DNA of 64,000 bases, from NCBI RefSeq assembly GCF_002263515.1, contig NZ_CP022752.1, positions 1,302,001 to 1,366,000 of the forward strand. Direction: 5' to 3'. Position 1 is the first letter of the stretch, and the number at the start of each line of letters is the position of its first letter. Under the pieces are notes generated by a model. It saw nothing but the letters and a program-made list of their open reading frames with translations, was not told where the DNA came from and did no database searches. Origin of the DNA: Actinopolyspora erythraea (lineage in GTDB: Bacteria; Actinomycetota; Actinomycetes; Mycobacteriales; Pseudonocardiaceae). Below are positions 18,517 to 27,370 of the stretch, piece after piece. A program made the translations under genes and the position numbers.

Positions 18517-19323
18517 ATGACCGATCTCTTCCGATCCTGGGGAGGGGACACCCCGGGCGGGCGGACCGCCTCGGAAACCACCGACGAACGGTCGCCGGCA
18601 CGCCGGCGGTTGCGGGAGCTGATGTCTTCCGAATCCCGGGCGGCCGACGAGACGGACTCCACGGAGGGCGAACCTGCCGCGACCCCCGTGGAGCGACTGC
18701 GGCGGTGGTTGCCGCGAACACCGCGCGACGTGCTGTTGGATCCCGGTCGCGCGGGGTGCCTCGGCGTCGTACTCGTGGCGGTGATCGGTTGCGTGGTCCT
18801 GCTGGTCACCCGTGATCCCAGCGGTGAGACCAGGGCGGTGCCGTCGCGACCGCTCCCCGCACCGACCCCCACGAGCGCGACCACCTCGCGAGTCTCGGAG
18901 CTGGTGGTCAGCGTGGTGGGCAGAGTGCGCGAACCGGGGCTGGTCACCCTGTCGGCCGGTGCGCGGGTCGCGGACGCGCTGCGAGCGGCGGGCGGCCCGC
19001 TGCCGGACACCGACACCATGGCGTTGAACCTGGCCCGTGAGCTGTCCGACGGGGAGCAGCTCTACGTCGGTGTTCCGGTTCCCGAACGCGCCTCGGCGTC
19101 GCGTCCGGGGGACACCACCCCCACCACCTCCTCGAAGGTCGACCTCAACCGGGCCGACGAACAGCGGCTGCGGGAACTGCCCGGTATCGGTCCCGTCACC
19201 GCCGGTGCGATTCTGCGCTGGCGCTCCGAGAACGACGGATTCGAGTCGGTGGCGCAGTTGCGGGAGGTCGACGGGATAGGCCCCGTGCGGTTCGACCGGC
19301 TGCGCGAGCTGGTGCGGGTGTGA
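18517..19323 (+). CDS. comEA: ComEA-like helix-hairpin-helix DNA-binding protein
   Basis: 268 aa. A cytoplasmic N-terminal region is followed by one membrane segment (CLGVVLVAVIGCVVLLVTR, about 85-103). An SLBB-like domain follows (VSVVGRVREPGLVTLSAGARVADALRAAGG), then tandem HhH motifs (VDLNRADEQRLRELPGIGPVTAGAILRWR). ComEA receives DNA outside the membrane during uptake. The longer upstream frame lacks similarity, so ATG 18517 was chosen, though its ribosome-binding site is weak. comEC follows 7 bases after the stop. Confidence 0.9.
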   Translation: MTDLFRSWGGDTPGGRTASETTDERSPARRRLRELMSSESRAADETDSTEGEPAATPVERLRRWLPRTPRDVLLDPGRAGCLGVVLVAVIGCVVLLVTRDPSGETRAVPSRPLPAPTPTSATTSRVSELVVSVVGRVREPGLVTLSAGARVADALRAAGGPLPDTDTMALNLARELSDGEQLYVGVPVPERASASRPGDTTPTTSSKVDLNRADEQRLRELPGIGPVTAGAILRWRSENDGFESVAQLREVDGIGPVRFDRLRELVRV

Positions 19324-19330
19324 GGGGGTG

Positions 19331-21709
19331 ATGGCCGACCGGTCCGGAGCGGTCACCGAGGAGTCGACGGCGCGGCCGCTGGACCTCCGGCTGGTCCCCG
19401 CCGCGCTCGGTGTATGGGGAGCCACCCTGCTCGGGCTGTACTGCGGGTGGATCACCGCCGTCGCGCTGTCGTGCTGCGGGGTCGCCACCGCCGGGACGGG
19501 ACTGGTTCTCGTGCGTCGGAGGTGGGCGGCCGGGGTGGTCATGTGCTCGGTTCTGGTGGCCACCGCGAGTTTCGGGGTCGCGGTTCGGCTGTGGCCGGTC
19601 GAGAACCACCCGCTGCGCGAGCCGACCTCCCGCGGGGAGAGCCTCCGCGTACGCGTCGAGCTCACCGAACGTCCCACTCCGACGAACGGCGCCGGCGCGG
19701 ACGGTGGTGCGCGCGGCGAACGAGCGGTGCTGCGTGCCCGGCTCAACGCGGTGCGGCAGGACCGGCGATGGCACGCCACCTCGGGCGCCGTGCTGCTGCT
19801 GGTGCCAGCCGAATCCTGGAGCGGCCTGCTGCGGGGACAACGAGTCACCACCACCGGTGCGGCACTTCGTCCCAGTGGAGCCGGTCTGCTGGTAACCGTA
19901 CTCGCGGTTCACCAGCCGCCGGAGGACGTGACCCGTCCGCCTCCGGCACAGCGGTTCGCCGAGCGGTTGCGCGGCGGGTTGCGCGCTGCCTCGGAGTCCG
20001 TGCTCTCCCCACGCGCCGAGGGACTGCTGCCGGGACTGGTGGTGGGCGACACCAGTGGGTTGCTCGACACGGTGCGCCGCGATTTCGAGAAGGCCGGACT
20101 CACTCATCTGACGGCGGTTTCCGGGGCGAACCTGGCGATCGTGTGCGGTGCGGTGCTGCTGTTGTTCCGCGCGGTGCGCGCTCCGCCGGTGCTCGCCGCG
20201 TCCGCCGCCGGGGCGGCTCTGGCAGGCTTCGTGGTCCTCGCCGGAGGCGAACCGAGCGTGTTGCGGGCGGCCGTCATGGGGGCGCTGGGACTGCTCGCGC
20301 TCGCACTGGGACGGAACAAGACGACCCTGCCCGCCCTGGCGGGCTGCGTGATTCTGCTGGTGTCGTGGCGGCCGGAGCTGGCCGTGAGTGCAGGTTTCGC
20401 GTTGTCGGTGGCGGCTACGACCGCCCTGGTACTGCTCGCCCCGCCCTGGTCGGAGTGGTTGCGGCGACGCGGTCTCCCCCTCCGCCTCGCGCAGGCCCTG
20501 GTGGCACCGGCGGCCGCGCAACTCGCCACGGCCCCGCTCGTGGTGGCGCTGTCCGGGGAGTTCAGCCTGGTAGGCGTACTGGCGAACCTGCTGGTCGAAC
20601 CGGTGATCGCTCCCGCCACGGTGCTCGGCTTCGCCGCGACGTTGCTCGCCCCCTGGTCCGCTCCGCTGGGCGAACTCCTCGTGCTGGGAGCGGCTCCCGA
20701 ACTGGAGTGGGTGCTGTTCGTGGCTCGCTGTGCGGTGAGTGTTCCCCTGGCGACGCTCCCGCTGCCCTCCGGGATGGTGGGGGCCTCGTTGGTCGTGACG
20801 CTCGTGCTGGCCGTCCTGGTCCTGCTGTGGTTCCGTGGTGGGCGGCTGTTGCTGGGAGGTTCGTTGCTGGCGGTGCTGCTGTTGGTGGCGACCATCGGGG
20901 TGCGGCCGGGTGGGTGGCCGGTCACCGGGTGGAGCGTCGTGGCGTGCGACGTGGGACAGGGCGACAGCTTGGTGCTGGCCACTGGGGTCAGCGGCAGCGC
21001 CGTCGTGGTGGACACCGGCCCCAGCGCCGCGCTGGTCGACGGATGCCTGGACCGGCTCGGGATACGGCGTGTCCCGCTGCTGGTGCTGACCCATCCCCAC
21101 GCCGATCACTTCGCCGGGTTGGCCGGGGTGCTGGTGGGACGTGAGGTGAACGCGGTGGCGACGGGAGTGACCACCCCGTCCCGCTGGGCGGACACCGGGG
21201 TAGGGCGACGGACACGCGAGGACGGCGCGCGGCTGGTGCGGCTCTCGGCCGGACAGCGGATGCGGTGGCCGGAGCTGGCGGTCGAGGTCCTGGCCCCGGA
21301 GGGGGCGGGTTCCGAACCTCCCGCGGAGCGGGTCAACGACGCCTCGGTGGTGCTGCGGGCGAGAACCCCGGTGGGACGGGTGCTGCTGACCGGAGACATC
21401 GAGCTGTCCGGGCAGCGGGGGTTGCTCTCGTCCGGAGCTCGGCTGGACGCGGAGGTGCTGAAGGTGCCGCACCACGGTTCCCGCTACACCAGTGCCGAGT
21501 TCCTCCGGGCGGTCTCCCCACGACTGGCGTTGATCAGCGTGGGCCACGACAACGACCACGGCCATCCGAGCACCGAGATCATCGAGACCCTGCGCGGGCT
21601 CGGTGCCTCGGTGCGCCGCACCGACCGCCGCGGCGACATCGCCGTGCTCGAAGGGAAGACCGGAATGCGGACCGCCAGCACCGGGGATCCGTTCCGCCCC
21701 GGCGACTGA
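19331..21709 (+). CDS. comEC: ComEC/Rec2 family DNA-uptake channel protein
   Basis: 792 aa. An N-terminal DUF4131-like region with three hydrophobic segments leads to the competence domain (LPGLVVGDTSGL, then LTHLTAVSGANLAIVCG and many membrane helices). A C-terminal metallo-beta-lactamase domain has CDVGQGDSLVL, THPHADHFAGL, LLTGDIE and VPHHGS. It forms the transmembrane channel and probably trims the incoming strand. ATG 19331 is used; a GTG directly before it (19328) is possible. Spacing to comEA indicates one operon. Confidence 0.93.
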   Translation: MADRSGAVTEESTARPLDLRLVPAALGVWGATLLGLYCGWITAVALSCCGVATAGTGLVLVRRRWAAGVVMCSVLVATASFGVAVRLWPVENHPLREPTSRGESLRVRVELTERPTPTNGAGADGGARGERAVLRARLNAVRQDRRWHATSGAVLLLVPAESWSGLLRGQRVTTTGAALRPSGAGLLVTVLAVHQPPEDVTRPPPAQRFAERLRGGLRAASESVLSPRAEGLLPGLVVGDTSGLLDTVRRDFEKAGLTHLTAVSGANLAIVCGAVLLLFRAVRAPPVLAASAAGAALAGFVVLAGGEPSVLRAAVMGALGLLALALGRNKTTLPALAGCVILLVSWRPELAVSAGFALSVAATTALVLLAPPWSEWLRRRGLPLRLAQALVAPAAAQLATAPLVVALSGEFSLVGVLANLLVEPVIAPATVLGFAATLLAPWSAPLGELLVLGAAPELEWVLFVARCAVSVPLATLPLPSGMVGASLVVTLVLAVLVLLWFRGGRLLLGGSLLAVLLLVATIGVRPGGWPVTGWSVVACDVGQGDSLVLATGVSGSAVVVDTGPSAALVDGCLDRLGIRRVPLLVLTHPHADHFAGLAGVLVGREVNAVATGVTTPSRWADTGVGRRTREDGARLVRLSAGQRMRWPELAVEVLAPEGAGSEPPAERVNDASVVLRARTPVGRVLLTGDIELSGQRGLLSSGARLDAEVLKVPHHGSRYTSAEFLRAVSPRLALISVGHDNDHGHPSTEIIETLRGLGASVRRTDRRGDIAVLEGKTGMRTASTGDPFRPGD

Positions 21710-21840
21710 GCGGTTTCAGTCGGACTGAAACATTCCTGACGGCTGGAATACCCGCATACCCACTGGCTTTTGCGATGTGGTCACCGTCGCGTGTTCGGGT
21801 CGGCGCGGCAGCGCCGAGACCAGCACCCACCGCACTCGCA

Positions 21841-21967
21841 GGGTTCTCCCGTGGTGCTCTCGCTTCTCCCGTGGTGCTTTCGCGAGGGAGGCCCGACGTC
21901 GTGCGAGCCGCTACCCGATGTCGGGCCTCCCGGAGCGAGATCGGTGCGAGAGCTTCCGCCACGCGAG
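21841..21967 (-). repeat. Dispersed 3'-UTR hairpin element, copy 2 (after thrC)
   Basis: Reverse-strand copy whose core begins 44 bases behind the thrC stop and reads in thrC sense. The inner stem is extended to 12 bp: GGGAGGCCCGAC pairs with GTCGGGCCTCCC (21886-21897 and 21920-21931 in plus coordinates). It has an internal 20-bp tandem duplication (21844-21863, 21864-21883; one mismatch). The outer left arm GCTCTCGC pairs with GCGAGAGC inside the duplicated unit. The loop keeps ATCGGGTAG. Confidence 0.8.
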
Positions 21968-22001
21968 CGCCTGCGTGGCCGAGGAGTCACGGTTCAGTGC
22001 C

Positions 22002-23273
22002 TCAGAGGTCCAGCACCTCGTCCACGGCTTCGGTGCTCGGCGCCACGGTCGCCTTCGGTCCGAGGTGCTCCTGCAGCGAGTCCATCGTCTTGAGGCCGTC
22101 ACCGGTGATCATCAGTACCGTCTCGGCGTCGGGATCCAGCTGTCCGGACTCGATGAGCTTCTTCGTGGTGGCGACGGTGACCCCGCCCGCCGTTTCGGCG
22201 AATATGCCCTCCGTACGCGCCAACAGCCGGATGCCCTCGACGACCTCCTCGTCGCTGACGTCCTCGATCGCGCCGTTGGTGCGGCGCACGGTGTCGAGCA
22301 CGTACGGGCCGTCGGCGGGGGCGCCGATGGCCAGCGAACGCGCGATGGTGTCCGGCCGTACCGGCTGCACCACGTCGTGGTTCTGCTTGAAGGCGCTGGC
22401 CACCGGAGAGCAACCGGAGGCCTGCGCACCGAAGATCCGGTACGGACTCTGCTCCACCAGACCGACCTCACCGAGCTCGCGGAAGCCCTTGTCGACCTTG
22501 GTGAGCTGCGATCCCGAGGCGATGGGGACCACGACCTGTTCCGGGATGCGCCAGCCGAGCTGCTCGGCCACCTCGAACGCCAGGGTCTTGGAGCCCTCGG
22601 AGTAGTAGGGCCGCACGTTGACGTTGACGAAGGCCCAGTCCTCGTGCTCGCCCGCCAGCTCGGTCGCCAGTCGGTTCACGTCGTCGTAGTTGCCGTCGAC
22701 GGCGAGTAGCGAGCCGTCGTAGACGGCGGTCATCAGCACCTTGGCGCGCTCCAGTGAGGACGGAACGAGCACCACGGAGTCCCACCCCGCCCGTGCCGCG
22801 GCCGCTCCCACGGCGTTGGCGAGGTTGCCGGTGGACGGGCAGGCCAACACCTTGAAGCCGAACTCGCGCGCGGCGGCCAACGCGACCGCCACCACGCGGT
22901 CCTTGAAGGAGTGGGTGGGGTTGCCCGTGTCGTCCTTGATCCAGACGCGTTTGACGCCCAGCGCGCTGGCGAGCGCGTCGGCCCGGACGAGCCTGGTACA
23001 GCCGGGATCGGTGTTCGGGTGCCGCTCCACGTCGGACGGAACCGGCAGCAGACTCTTGTAGCGCCAGATCGAGCGCGGGCCGGACTCGATGTCCTCCCTG
23101 CGCACGCGGCCGAATTCGTAGGCCACTTCCAGCGGTGAGAAGTCCTCCAGGCAGACGAACTCCGGAGCCAGGGGTTGCCGATGTCCCTCTTCCTTGGAGA
23201 CGAGCTCGGCGGCGGGGCCGAGGTCGAGGTTCCGGTCGGTCGTCTCGGACTGTGTTCGGGCGGCAGCTGTCAT
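22002..23273 (-). CDS. thrC: Threonine synthase
   Basis: 423 aa. A PLP enzyme that converts O-phosphohomoserine to threonine. PLP-lysine motif NPTHSFKDRVVAVALA lies near residue 124; CPSTGNLANAVGAAAARAG binds the phosphate, and a Gly-rich IASGSQL segment follows. ATG 23273 is preceded by GGGGAAGGA; upstream in-frame sequence is the riboswitch. The homoserine genes hom and thrB are not adjacent. Expression is probably SAM-controlled, linking the threonine branch to methionine status. Confidence 0.95.
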   Translation of the reverse strand: MTAAARTQSETTDRNLDLGPAAELVSKEEGHRQPLAPEFVCLEDFSPLEVAYEFGRVRREDIESGPRSIWRYKSLLPVPSDVERHPNTDPGCTRLVRADALASALGVKRVWIKDDTGNPTHSFKDRVVAVALAAAREFGFKVLACPSTGNLANAVGAAAARAGWDSVVLVPSSLERAKVLMTAVYDGSLLAVDGNYDDVNRLATELAGEHEDWAFVNVNVRPYYSEGSKTLAFEVAEQLGWRIPEQVVVPIASGSQLTKVDKGFRELGEVGLVEQSPYRIFGAQASGCSPVASAFKQNHDVVQPVRPDTIARSLAIGAPADGPYVLDTVRRTNGAIEDVSDEEVVEGIRLLARTEGIFAETAGGVTVATTKKLIESGQLDPDAETVLMITGDGLKTMDSLQEHLGPKATVAPSTEAVDEVLDL

Positions 23274-23288
23274 CGCGAGGTCCTTCCC

Positions 23289-23415
23289 CTCATCTGTCCC
23301 GCTGGCGGGTCGGAATTGGCACCGTTTTCGTCGACCCGCACCACGAACGCGATGGCGGTTTCGACGCTGGTTGCCGGGGCTTCGTCGGGCCGATCCCTCT
23401 GCCCCTCTGGATGAG
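23289..23415 (-). promoter_or_regulatory. SAM-I (S-box) riboswitch upstream of thrC
   Basis: Read on the minus strand, it begins CTCATC (P1 5' strand) followed by CAGAGGGGCAGAGGGA. Then come CGGCCCGACGAAGCCCCGG and CAACC, and later GGTGCCAATTCC. It closes with GATGAG (P1 3' strand). These blocks match the S-box consensus in order. P1 ends 15 bases before the thrC ATG and the Shine-Dalgarno GGGGAAGGA abuts P1, which favours translational control. No terminator hairpin fits in the remaining space. Confidence 0.93.
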
Positions 23416-23524
23416 CTATCCAAGTTGTGGCGGCAACGCTACGGCATGAACCCGTCATCCGACCACTGTGATCCAGCATCCGGGACGGGGTCGACCTTCA
23501 CCGCCGGGTGGGAGAATGCGGGGC

Positions 23525-24505
23525 ATGAACTCGGCTCCCGCCCCGCTGCACCTCGTTGTCGGTGACGAAGAACTGCTGGTGGAGCGTGCCGTCTCCGAGT
23601 CTCTCGCCGCCGCCAGGCAGGCCGATCCCGAGGCCGAGCTCCGCCGAGCGAAGGTGAGTGACCTCACTCCGCCCGAGCTCGACGAGATGCTGAGCCCCTC
23701 GTTGTTCGCGGAGGGGCGCGTGGTCGCGCTGGACAGCGCGCAGGACGCGAGCAAGGAGATCGCCGAGGCGGTGCTTCGGCACGCCCGCGCCCCCGCGGAG
23801 GGTGTGGTTCTCGTGGTGCTGCACAACGGTGGGGGCAGGGCCAAGCACGCCAAGGAACTCCCCGGTGAGCTGCGCGGCTTGGGGGCGGTCGTCACCGAGT
23901 GCAACCGGATCACCCGTCCCTCGGAGCGCGAGAGCTTCGTGCGCGCCGAGGCGAGCAGGGCGGGTGGGCGGATCGACTCGGCCGCGGTGAGCGCCCTGGT
24001 GGAAACGGTCGGCAACGACCTGCGCGAGCTGTCCTCCTCCGTGTCCCAGCTGGTGGCCGACACCGACGGCAAGGTCGACGAGGCCGCAGTGCGGCGTTAC
24101 CACCAGGGAAAGGCCGAGGTCACGGGCTTCGTCGTGGCTGAGAAGGCGGTGATGGGCGATCGTGCCGGGGCGCTGGAGGCGCTGCGCTGGGCGTTGCAGC
24201 TGGGCGTGCCGCACGTGCTGATCGCGGATGCGCTGGCTGATGCCGTTCGAACCATCGGGAGGGTGGCCAGCGCCGGGGGTGGTGACCAGTACCGTCTCGC
24301 GCGTGAGCTGGGCATGCCCGCGTGGAAGGTGAAGAAGGCCCTCTCGCAGGCCCGTGGTTGGAACGCTGCCGGGGTCGCCGAGGCGATGCGGTTGGTCGCG
24401 GCGCTGAACGGGCAGGTCAAGGGGCAGGCGGCCGATGCCGATTACGCGCTGGAGCGGGCAGTGCTCGGGCTGGTCGCCACCCGTGGTTCCCGGGCCTCGG
24501 GCTGA
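23525..24505 (+). CDS. holA: DNA polymerase III subunit delta
   Basis: 326 aa. Clamp-loader subunit that opens the beta ring. It starts APLHLVVGDEELLVERAVSE and contains the typical VVLVVLHNGGGRAKHAKELPGELRGLGAVV segment and a conserved C-terminal helical domain (YRLARELGMPAWKVKKALSQARGW). ATG 23525 follows CGGGG; an ATG at 23516 would add three residues. It is convergent with rpsT across a strong hairpin. Mycobacteria keep holA next to comEC and rpsT; here thrC is inserted. Confidence 0.93.
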   Translation: MNSAPAPLHLVVGDEELLVERAVSESLAAARQADPEAELRRAKVSDLTPPELDEMLSPSLFAEGRVVALDSAQDASKEIAEAVLRHARAPAEGVVLVVLHNGGGRAKHAKELPGELRGLGAVVTECNRITRPSERESFVRAEASRAGGRIDSAAVSALVETVGNDLRELSSSVSQLVADTDGKVDEAAVRRYHQGKAEVTGFVVAEKAVMGDRAGALEALRWALQLGVPHVLIADALADAVRTIGRVASAGGGDQYRLARELGMPAWKVKKALSQARGWNAAGVAEAMRLVAALNGQVKGQAADADYALERAVLGLVATRGSRASG

Positions 24506-24548
24506 GGGGCTCCCGCCGGCCGGAGGTGGTCCCGGGGAACCGGGAAGA

Positions 24549-24585
24549 GCACGGGCCGCTCCGCGATGTGCGGAGCGGCCCGTGC
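24549..24585. terminator. Bidirectional terminator between holA and rpsT
   Basis: A perfect 16-bp stem (24549-24564 with 24570-24585, beginning GCACGGGCCGCTCCGC) closes a 5-nt loop GATGT. It lies 43 bases after holA and 58 bases after rpsT in convergent orientation. No T-tract is present, as is common for high-GC terminators. Confidence 0.8.
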
Positions 24586-24643
24586 CGGGGTCTCGGCGAC
24601 GGCCTTCGCGATGCGCTGCCGTCGCCGTGCCCGGAGCGTTCGC

Positions 24644-24904
24644 TCAGAGCTGGTTGAGCTGCCTGGCCATCGAGGACTTCTTGTTCGCACCCTGGTTGCG
24701 GTGGATGACGCCCTTCTTGACGGCCTTGTCGACCAGACGAGTGGCGGCGCGCTCCATCTCGGCGGCCTTTTCCCTGTCGCCGGTGGCAGCGGCCTCGCGG
24801 AACCGGCGCATCGCGGTCTTCATCGACGTCTTGACCGCCTTGTTGCGACGGCGGTTGCGCTCGTTGATCAGGACTCGCTTCTTGGAGGATTTGATGTTGG
24901 CCAC
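24644..24904 (-). CDS. rpsT: 30S ribosomal protein S20
   Basis: 86 aa, normal length. It begins [35 protein letters not shown] and ends with [19 protein letters not shown]; both are conserved S20 segments binding 16S rRNA helices 9, 11 and 44. GAGAGGCG lies upstream of the ATG. It faces holA and is followed by a strong hairpin terminator. Confidence 0.98.
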   Translation of the reverse strand: MANIKSSKKRVLINERNRRRNKAVKTSMKTAMRRFREAAATGDREKAAEMERAATRLVDKAVKKGVIHRNQGANKKSSMARQLNQL

Positions 24905-25104
24905 TGTTGCGCCTCTCTTCGCTGATCGACCGGAGTGTCGCTACCGCGCTCGAACGGCGCTGCCTCCGTCGCGGAACGCTTCGGCTCACCGGGTGTTCCG
25001 GCACGACGGTTCGCGGGCAGCCTTCCTCCACGTCGGAAATGCCGCGCGGTGCGGTAGGCCATCGTAGCAACGTCCTGCCGCGCCCCCGCGAGCGGTTCCG
25101 CTGG

Positions 25105-25326
25105 TCAGGAGTCTCCCTCGGCGGCGCCACCCTCGTCCTTGCGGGGTCTTCCCCTGCCACGTTGCCGTGCGGTCCCACCCGGCAGTCTGCCCGCGTCCCG
25201 CAGCGCCTCGCGCAGCAGGAACTCGATCTGCGCGTTCGTGCTGCGCAGTTCGTCGCCGGCCCAGCGCGCGAGCGCGTCGTGCACCGCCGGGTCCAACCGG
25301 AGCAGGAAGCTCTTGCGGGATGCCAC
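25105..25326 (-). CDS. Ribbon-helix-helix DNA-binding protein
   Basis: 73 aa. [42 protein letters not shown] is an Arc/CopG-type ribbon-helix-helix. The C-terminal tail [12 protein letters not shown] is basic, AT-hook-like. The start lies 9 bases after the SPFH gene, so the two form an operon. RHH proteins often autoregulate; a 12-bp palindrome upstream of the operon is a candidate site. Confidence 0.82.
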   Translation of the reverse strand: MASRKSFLLRLDPAVHDALARWAGDELRSTNAQIEFLLREALRDAGRLPGGTARQRGRGRPRKDEGGAAEGDS

Positions 25327-25335
25327 GTGCGTTCC

Positions 25336-26253
25336 TCACTGGTACAGCGAGCCGGTGTTGACCACCGGTTGGGTCGCCTTGTCCCCGCACAGCACGACGA
25401 GCAGGTTGCTGACCATCGACGCCCTGCGCTCCTCATCCAGTTCGACGACCTGGTCCTCGGCGAGCTGTCCGAGCGCCGACTCGACCATGCCCACCGCGCC
25501 CTCGACGATGCGTTGCCGCGCTGCCACGACCGCGTCGGCCTGCTGGCGCTGCAGCATCGACTGCGCGATCTCGGGAGCATACGCGAGGTGGGTGAGCCTG
25601 GACTCGATGACCTTCACGCCCGCGGAGTGCACGCGGTCGGCGATCTCCTTGGACAGCTTGGCGGTGATCTCCTCGGCGTTCTCGCGCAGCGAGAGCTCCC
25701 GGCCACCCCGGCTGTCGTAGGCGTAGTTGGTCGCGATGTGCCGCACCGCCGTCTCCGCCTGGGTCTCGACGAACTCCACGAAGTCGTCGACGCTGAAGGA
25801 GGCCTGCGCGGTGTCGTCCACCTGCCAGACCACCACGGCGGCGATCTCGATGGGGTTGCCCTCTGCGTCGTTGACCTTCATGACGCTGGTCTCGTGATTG
25901 CGGATCCGGGTGGAGACGCGTGTCCGGCCGGTGGTCAGCGGATTGACCCAGTGCAGTCCTTGCCGGCGCAGGGTCCCGGTGTAGCGGCCGAGGAACTGGA
26001 GTACTCGTGCCTCACCGGGTGAGACCGTCACCAGCCCGGCCAGGCCGACCAGGGTGACGATTCCCAGCACGATTCCGACCGCGAGCAGCCACCAGGTCGA
26101 GGTCGCGCCGCCGAGGGCGGTCAGTGCGGCCGCCCCGAGCAGCAGCAGAATGCCGAGCCCGAGCATCGGCAGCCCCGACGCCCGGTTCGCGGCGCGCTCG
26201 CGGATCTCCGGATCCGGCATGGCCACTTCCCCTTCGAGGTTCTCGGTGCTCAT
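25336..26253 (-). CDS. SPFH/band-7 domain membrane protein
   Basis: 305 aa. Two hydrophobic stretches near the N-terminus (about 28-50 and 55-75: [42 protein letters not shown]) anchor it. An SPFH domain follows ([29 protein letters not shown] to [30 protein letters not shown]). Such stomatin-like proteins organise membrane microdomains. ATG 26253 follows AAAGGA; nine in-frame upstream residues are unlikely. The RHH gene follows directly. Confidence 0.88.
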   Translation of the reverse strand: MSTENLEGEVAMPDPEIRERAANRASGLPMLGLGILLLLGAAALTALGGATSTWWLLAVGIVLGIVTLVGLAGLVTVSPGEARVLQFLGRYTGTLRRQGLHWVNPLTTGRTRVSTRIRNHETSVMKVNDAEGNPIEIAAVVVWQVDDTAQASFSVDDFVEFVETQAETAVRHIATNYAYDSRGGRELSLRENAEEITAKLSKEIADRVHSAGVKVIESRLTHLAYAPEIAQSMLQRQQADAVVAARQRIVEGAVGMVESALGQLAEDQVVELDEERRASMVSNLLVVLCGDKATQPVVNTGSLYQ

Positions 26254-26300
26254 CCGGTTCCTTTCGGGGTCGGTTTCCACTGATTTCCCAGTGACATCTT

Positions 26301-26312
26301 AGTGATATCACT
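26301..26312. promoter_or_regulatory. 12-bp palindrome upstream of the SPFH-RHH operon
   Basis: AGTGATATCACT is a perfect palindrome 48 bases ahead of the SPFH start, in an AT-rich patch with a T-run. A related half-site (CAGTGACATC) lies ten bases away. It could bind the operon's own RHH protein. Confidence 0.5.
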
Positions 26313-26481
26313 TTTTTGTTGAGGGCTCAATTCGTCGAGCGCCGGATGATCTCGGTTACTCGTGGGGGGCCGGCGGGGAACGCGCGGTTAAGCTGCGTCC
26401 GCCCGCGGCGGGCCGAGCACGGCGTCGACGGCTTCGCGTCGTGGCGTGTGACGGACCGCGATTCGTCGGAGGGGAGTTCGG

Positions 26482-27348
26482 ATGGGGTCGACAGCCTTAC
26501 TGCTCGTCGTCGTCGCGGCGGCCGCCCACGCGGGCTGGAACTACTTCGCCAAGCGGGTCGCCTCGGGCGGAGCCGCGTTCGTGTGGCTGACCGCCGCCTG
26601 CTCCACCGTGCTGTACCTGCCCCTGGCGGCACTCGTGGTGCTGCGCGCCGGACTGCCGCCGTTGCACATCGGGCTGCTGGGGGTCGTCGTCAGCGCCGCC
26701 CTGCACCTCGCGTACTTCGTACTGCTGCAGCGGGGTTACGCGGTCGGGGACATGTCCGTGGTCTACCCGCTCGCACGGGGAACCGGTCCGTTGCTCGCCC
26801 TCCTGATCGCGGTGCTGCTGCTGGACGAGCGCCCCGGCGTCACCGGGGTGGCGGGAGGATTGCTGGTGGTACTCGGGGTGCTGGTGATCACTTCCGGAGG
26901 TGGTGGCGCCCGACCCCGTGCCGGACAGCTGGCCGGGATCGGGTTCGGCTTGCTCACCGGCGGCATGATCGCGCTGTACACCGTCTGGGACGCCTACGCG
27001 GTCACCGTGCTGGCGCTGTCGCCGCTGCTGTTCGACTGGGCCAACCAGCTGGCCAGGGTGGTGCTGTTCGCGCCGTACGCCTGGGGCCGCGGGGACAGGG
27101 TCGCCGGTGTCTGGGCGAACAACCGGCGGGAGGTGGTGCTGGTGGGGTTGTTGTCCCCGCTGGCTTATCTGCTGGTGTTGTTCGCGATGCGGTTGGCCCC
27201 GGTCAGTCTCGTGGCTCCCGCTCGGGAGCTGAGCATCGTGCTGGCGGCGCTGCTCGCGTGGTGGTTGTTGCGGGAGGGCGATCCCGTGCGGCGGATCGCG
27301 GGTTCGGCGGTCGTGGTGAGCGGCGTGGTGCTGTTGGGGATCGCCTGA
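26482..27348 (+). CDS. EamA/DMT superfamily transporter
   Basis: 288 aa with about ten hydrophobic segments in two EamA repeats (first AHAGWNYFAKRVASGG...VVYPLARGTGPLLALLIAVLLLDE; second GFGLLTGGMIALYTVWDAYAV...LVAPARELSIVLAALLAWWLLRE). It probably exports a small metabolite; the substrate is unknown. ATG 26482 follows GGAGGGGA. Its last 64 codons are duplicated at 28520-28713, on the far side of the PIN toxin-antitoxin module. Confidence 0.88.
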   Translation: MGSTALLLVVVAAAAHAGWNYFAKRVASGGAAFVWLTAACSTVLYLPLAALVVLRAGLPPLHIGLLGVVVSAALHLAYFVLLQRGYAVGDMSVVYPLARGTGPLLALLIAVLLLDERPGVTGVAGGLLVVLGVLVITSGGGGARPRAGQLAGIGFGLLTGGMIALYTVWDAYAVTVLALSPLLFDWANQLARVVLFAPYAWGRGDRVAGVWANNRREVVLVGLLSPLAYLLVLFAMRLAPVSLVAPARELSIVLAALLAWWLLREGDPVRRIAGSAVVVSGVVLLGIA

Positions 27349-27349
27349 G
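27156..27349 (+). repeat. 194-bp direct repeat, left copy (eamA 3' end)
   Basis: This identifies the 3' end of eamA including its TGA. It recurs at 28520-28713 with a constant offset of 1364 bases, no indels and one mismatch (27198 C versus 28562 T, a silent third codon position). The 1170 bases between the copies hold only the HTH/PIN module. Confidence 0.95.
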
Positions 27350-27370
27350 CGGAGATTCGCCCGTGTGGGG

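Noticed and set aside
17014..19854. 946-aa minus-strand frame across degV and comEA
   Set aside because: Antisense shadow; crosses several well-supported plus-strand genes.
21844..21883. Two 20-bp tandem units as a possible CRISPR
   Set aside because: Only two adjacent units without spacers or cas genes; part of the 3'-UTR element.
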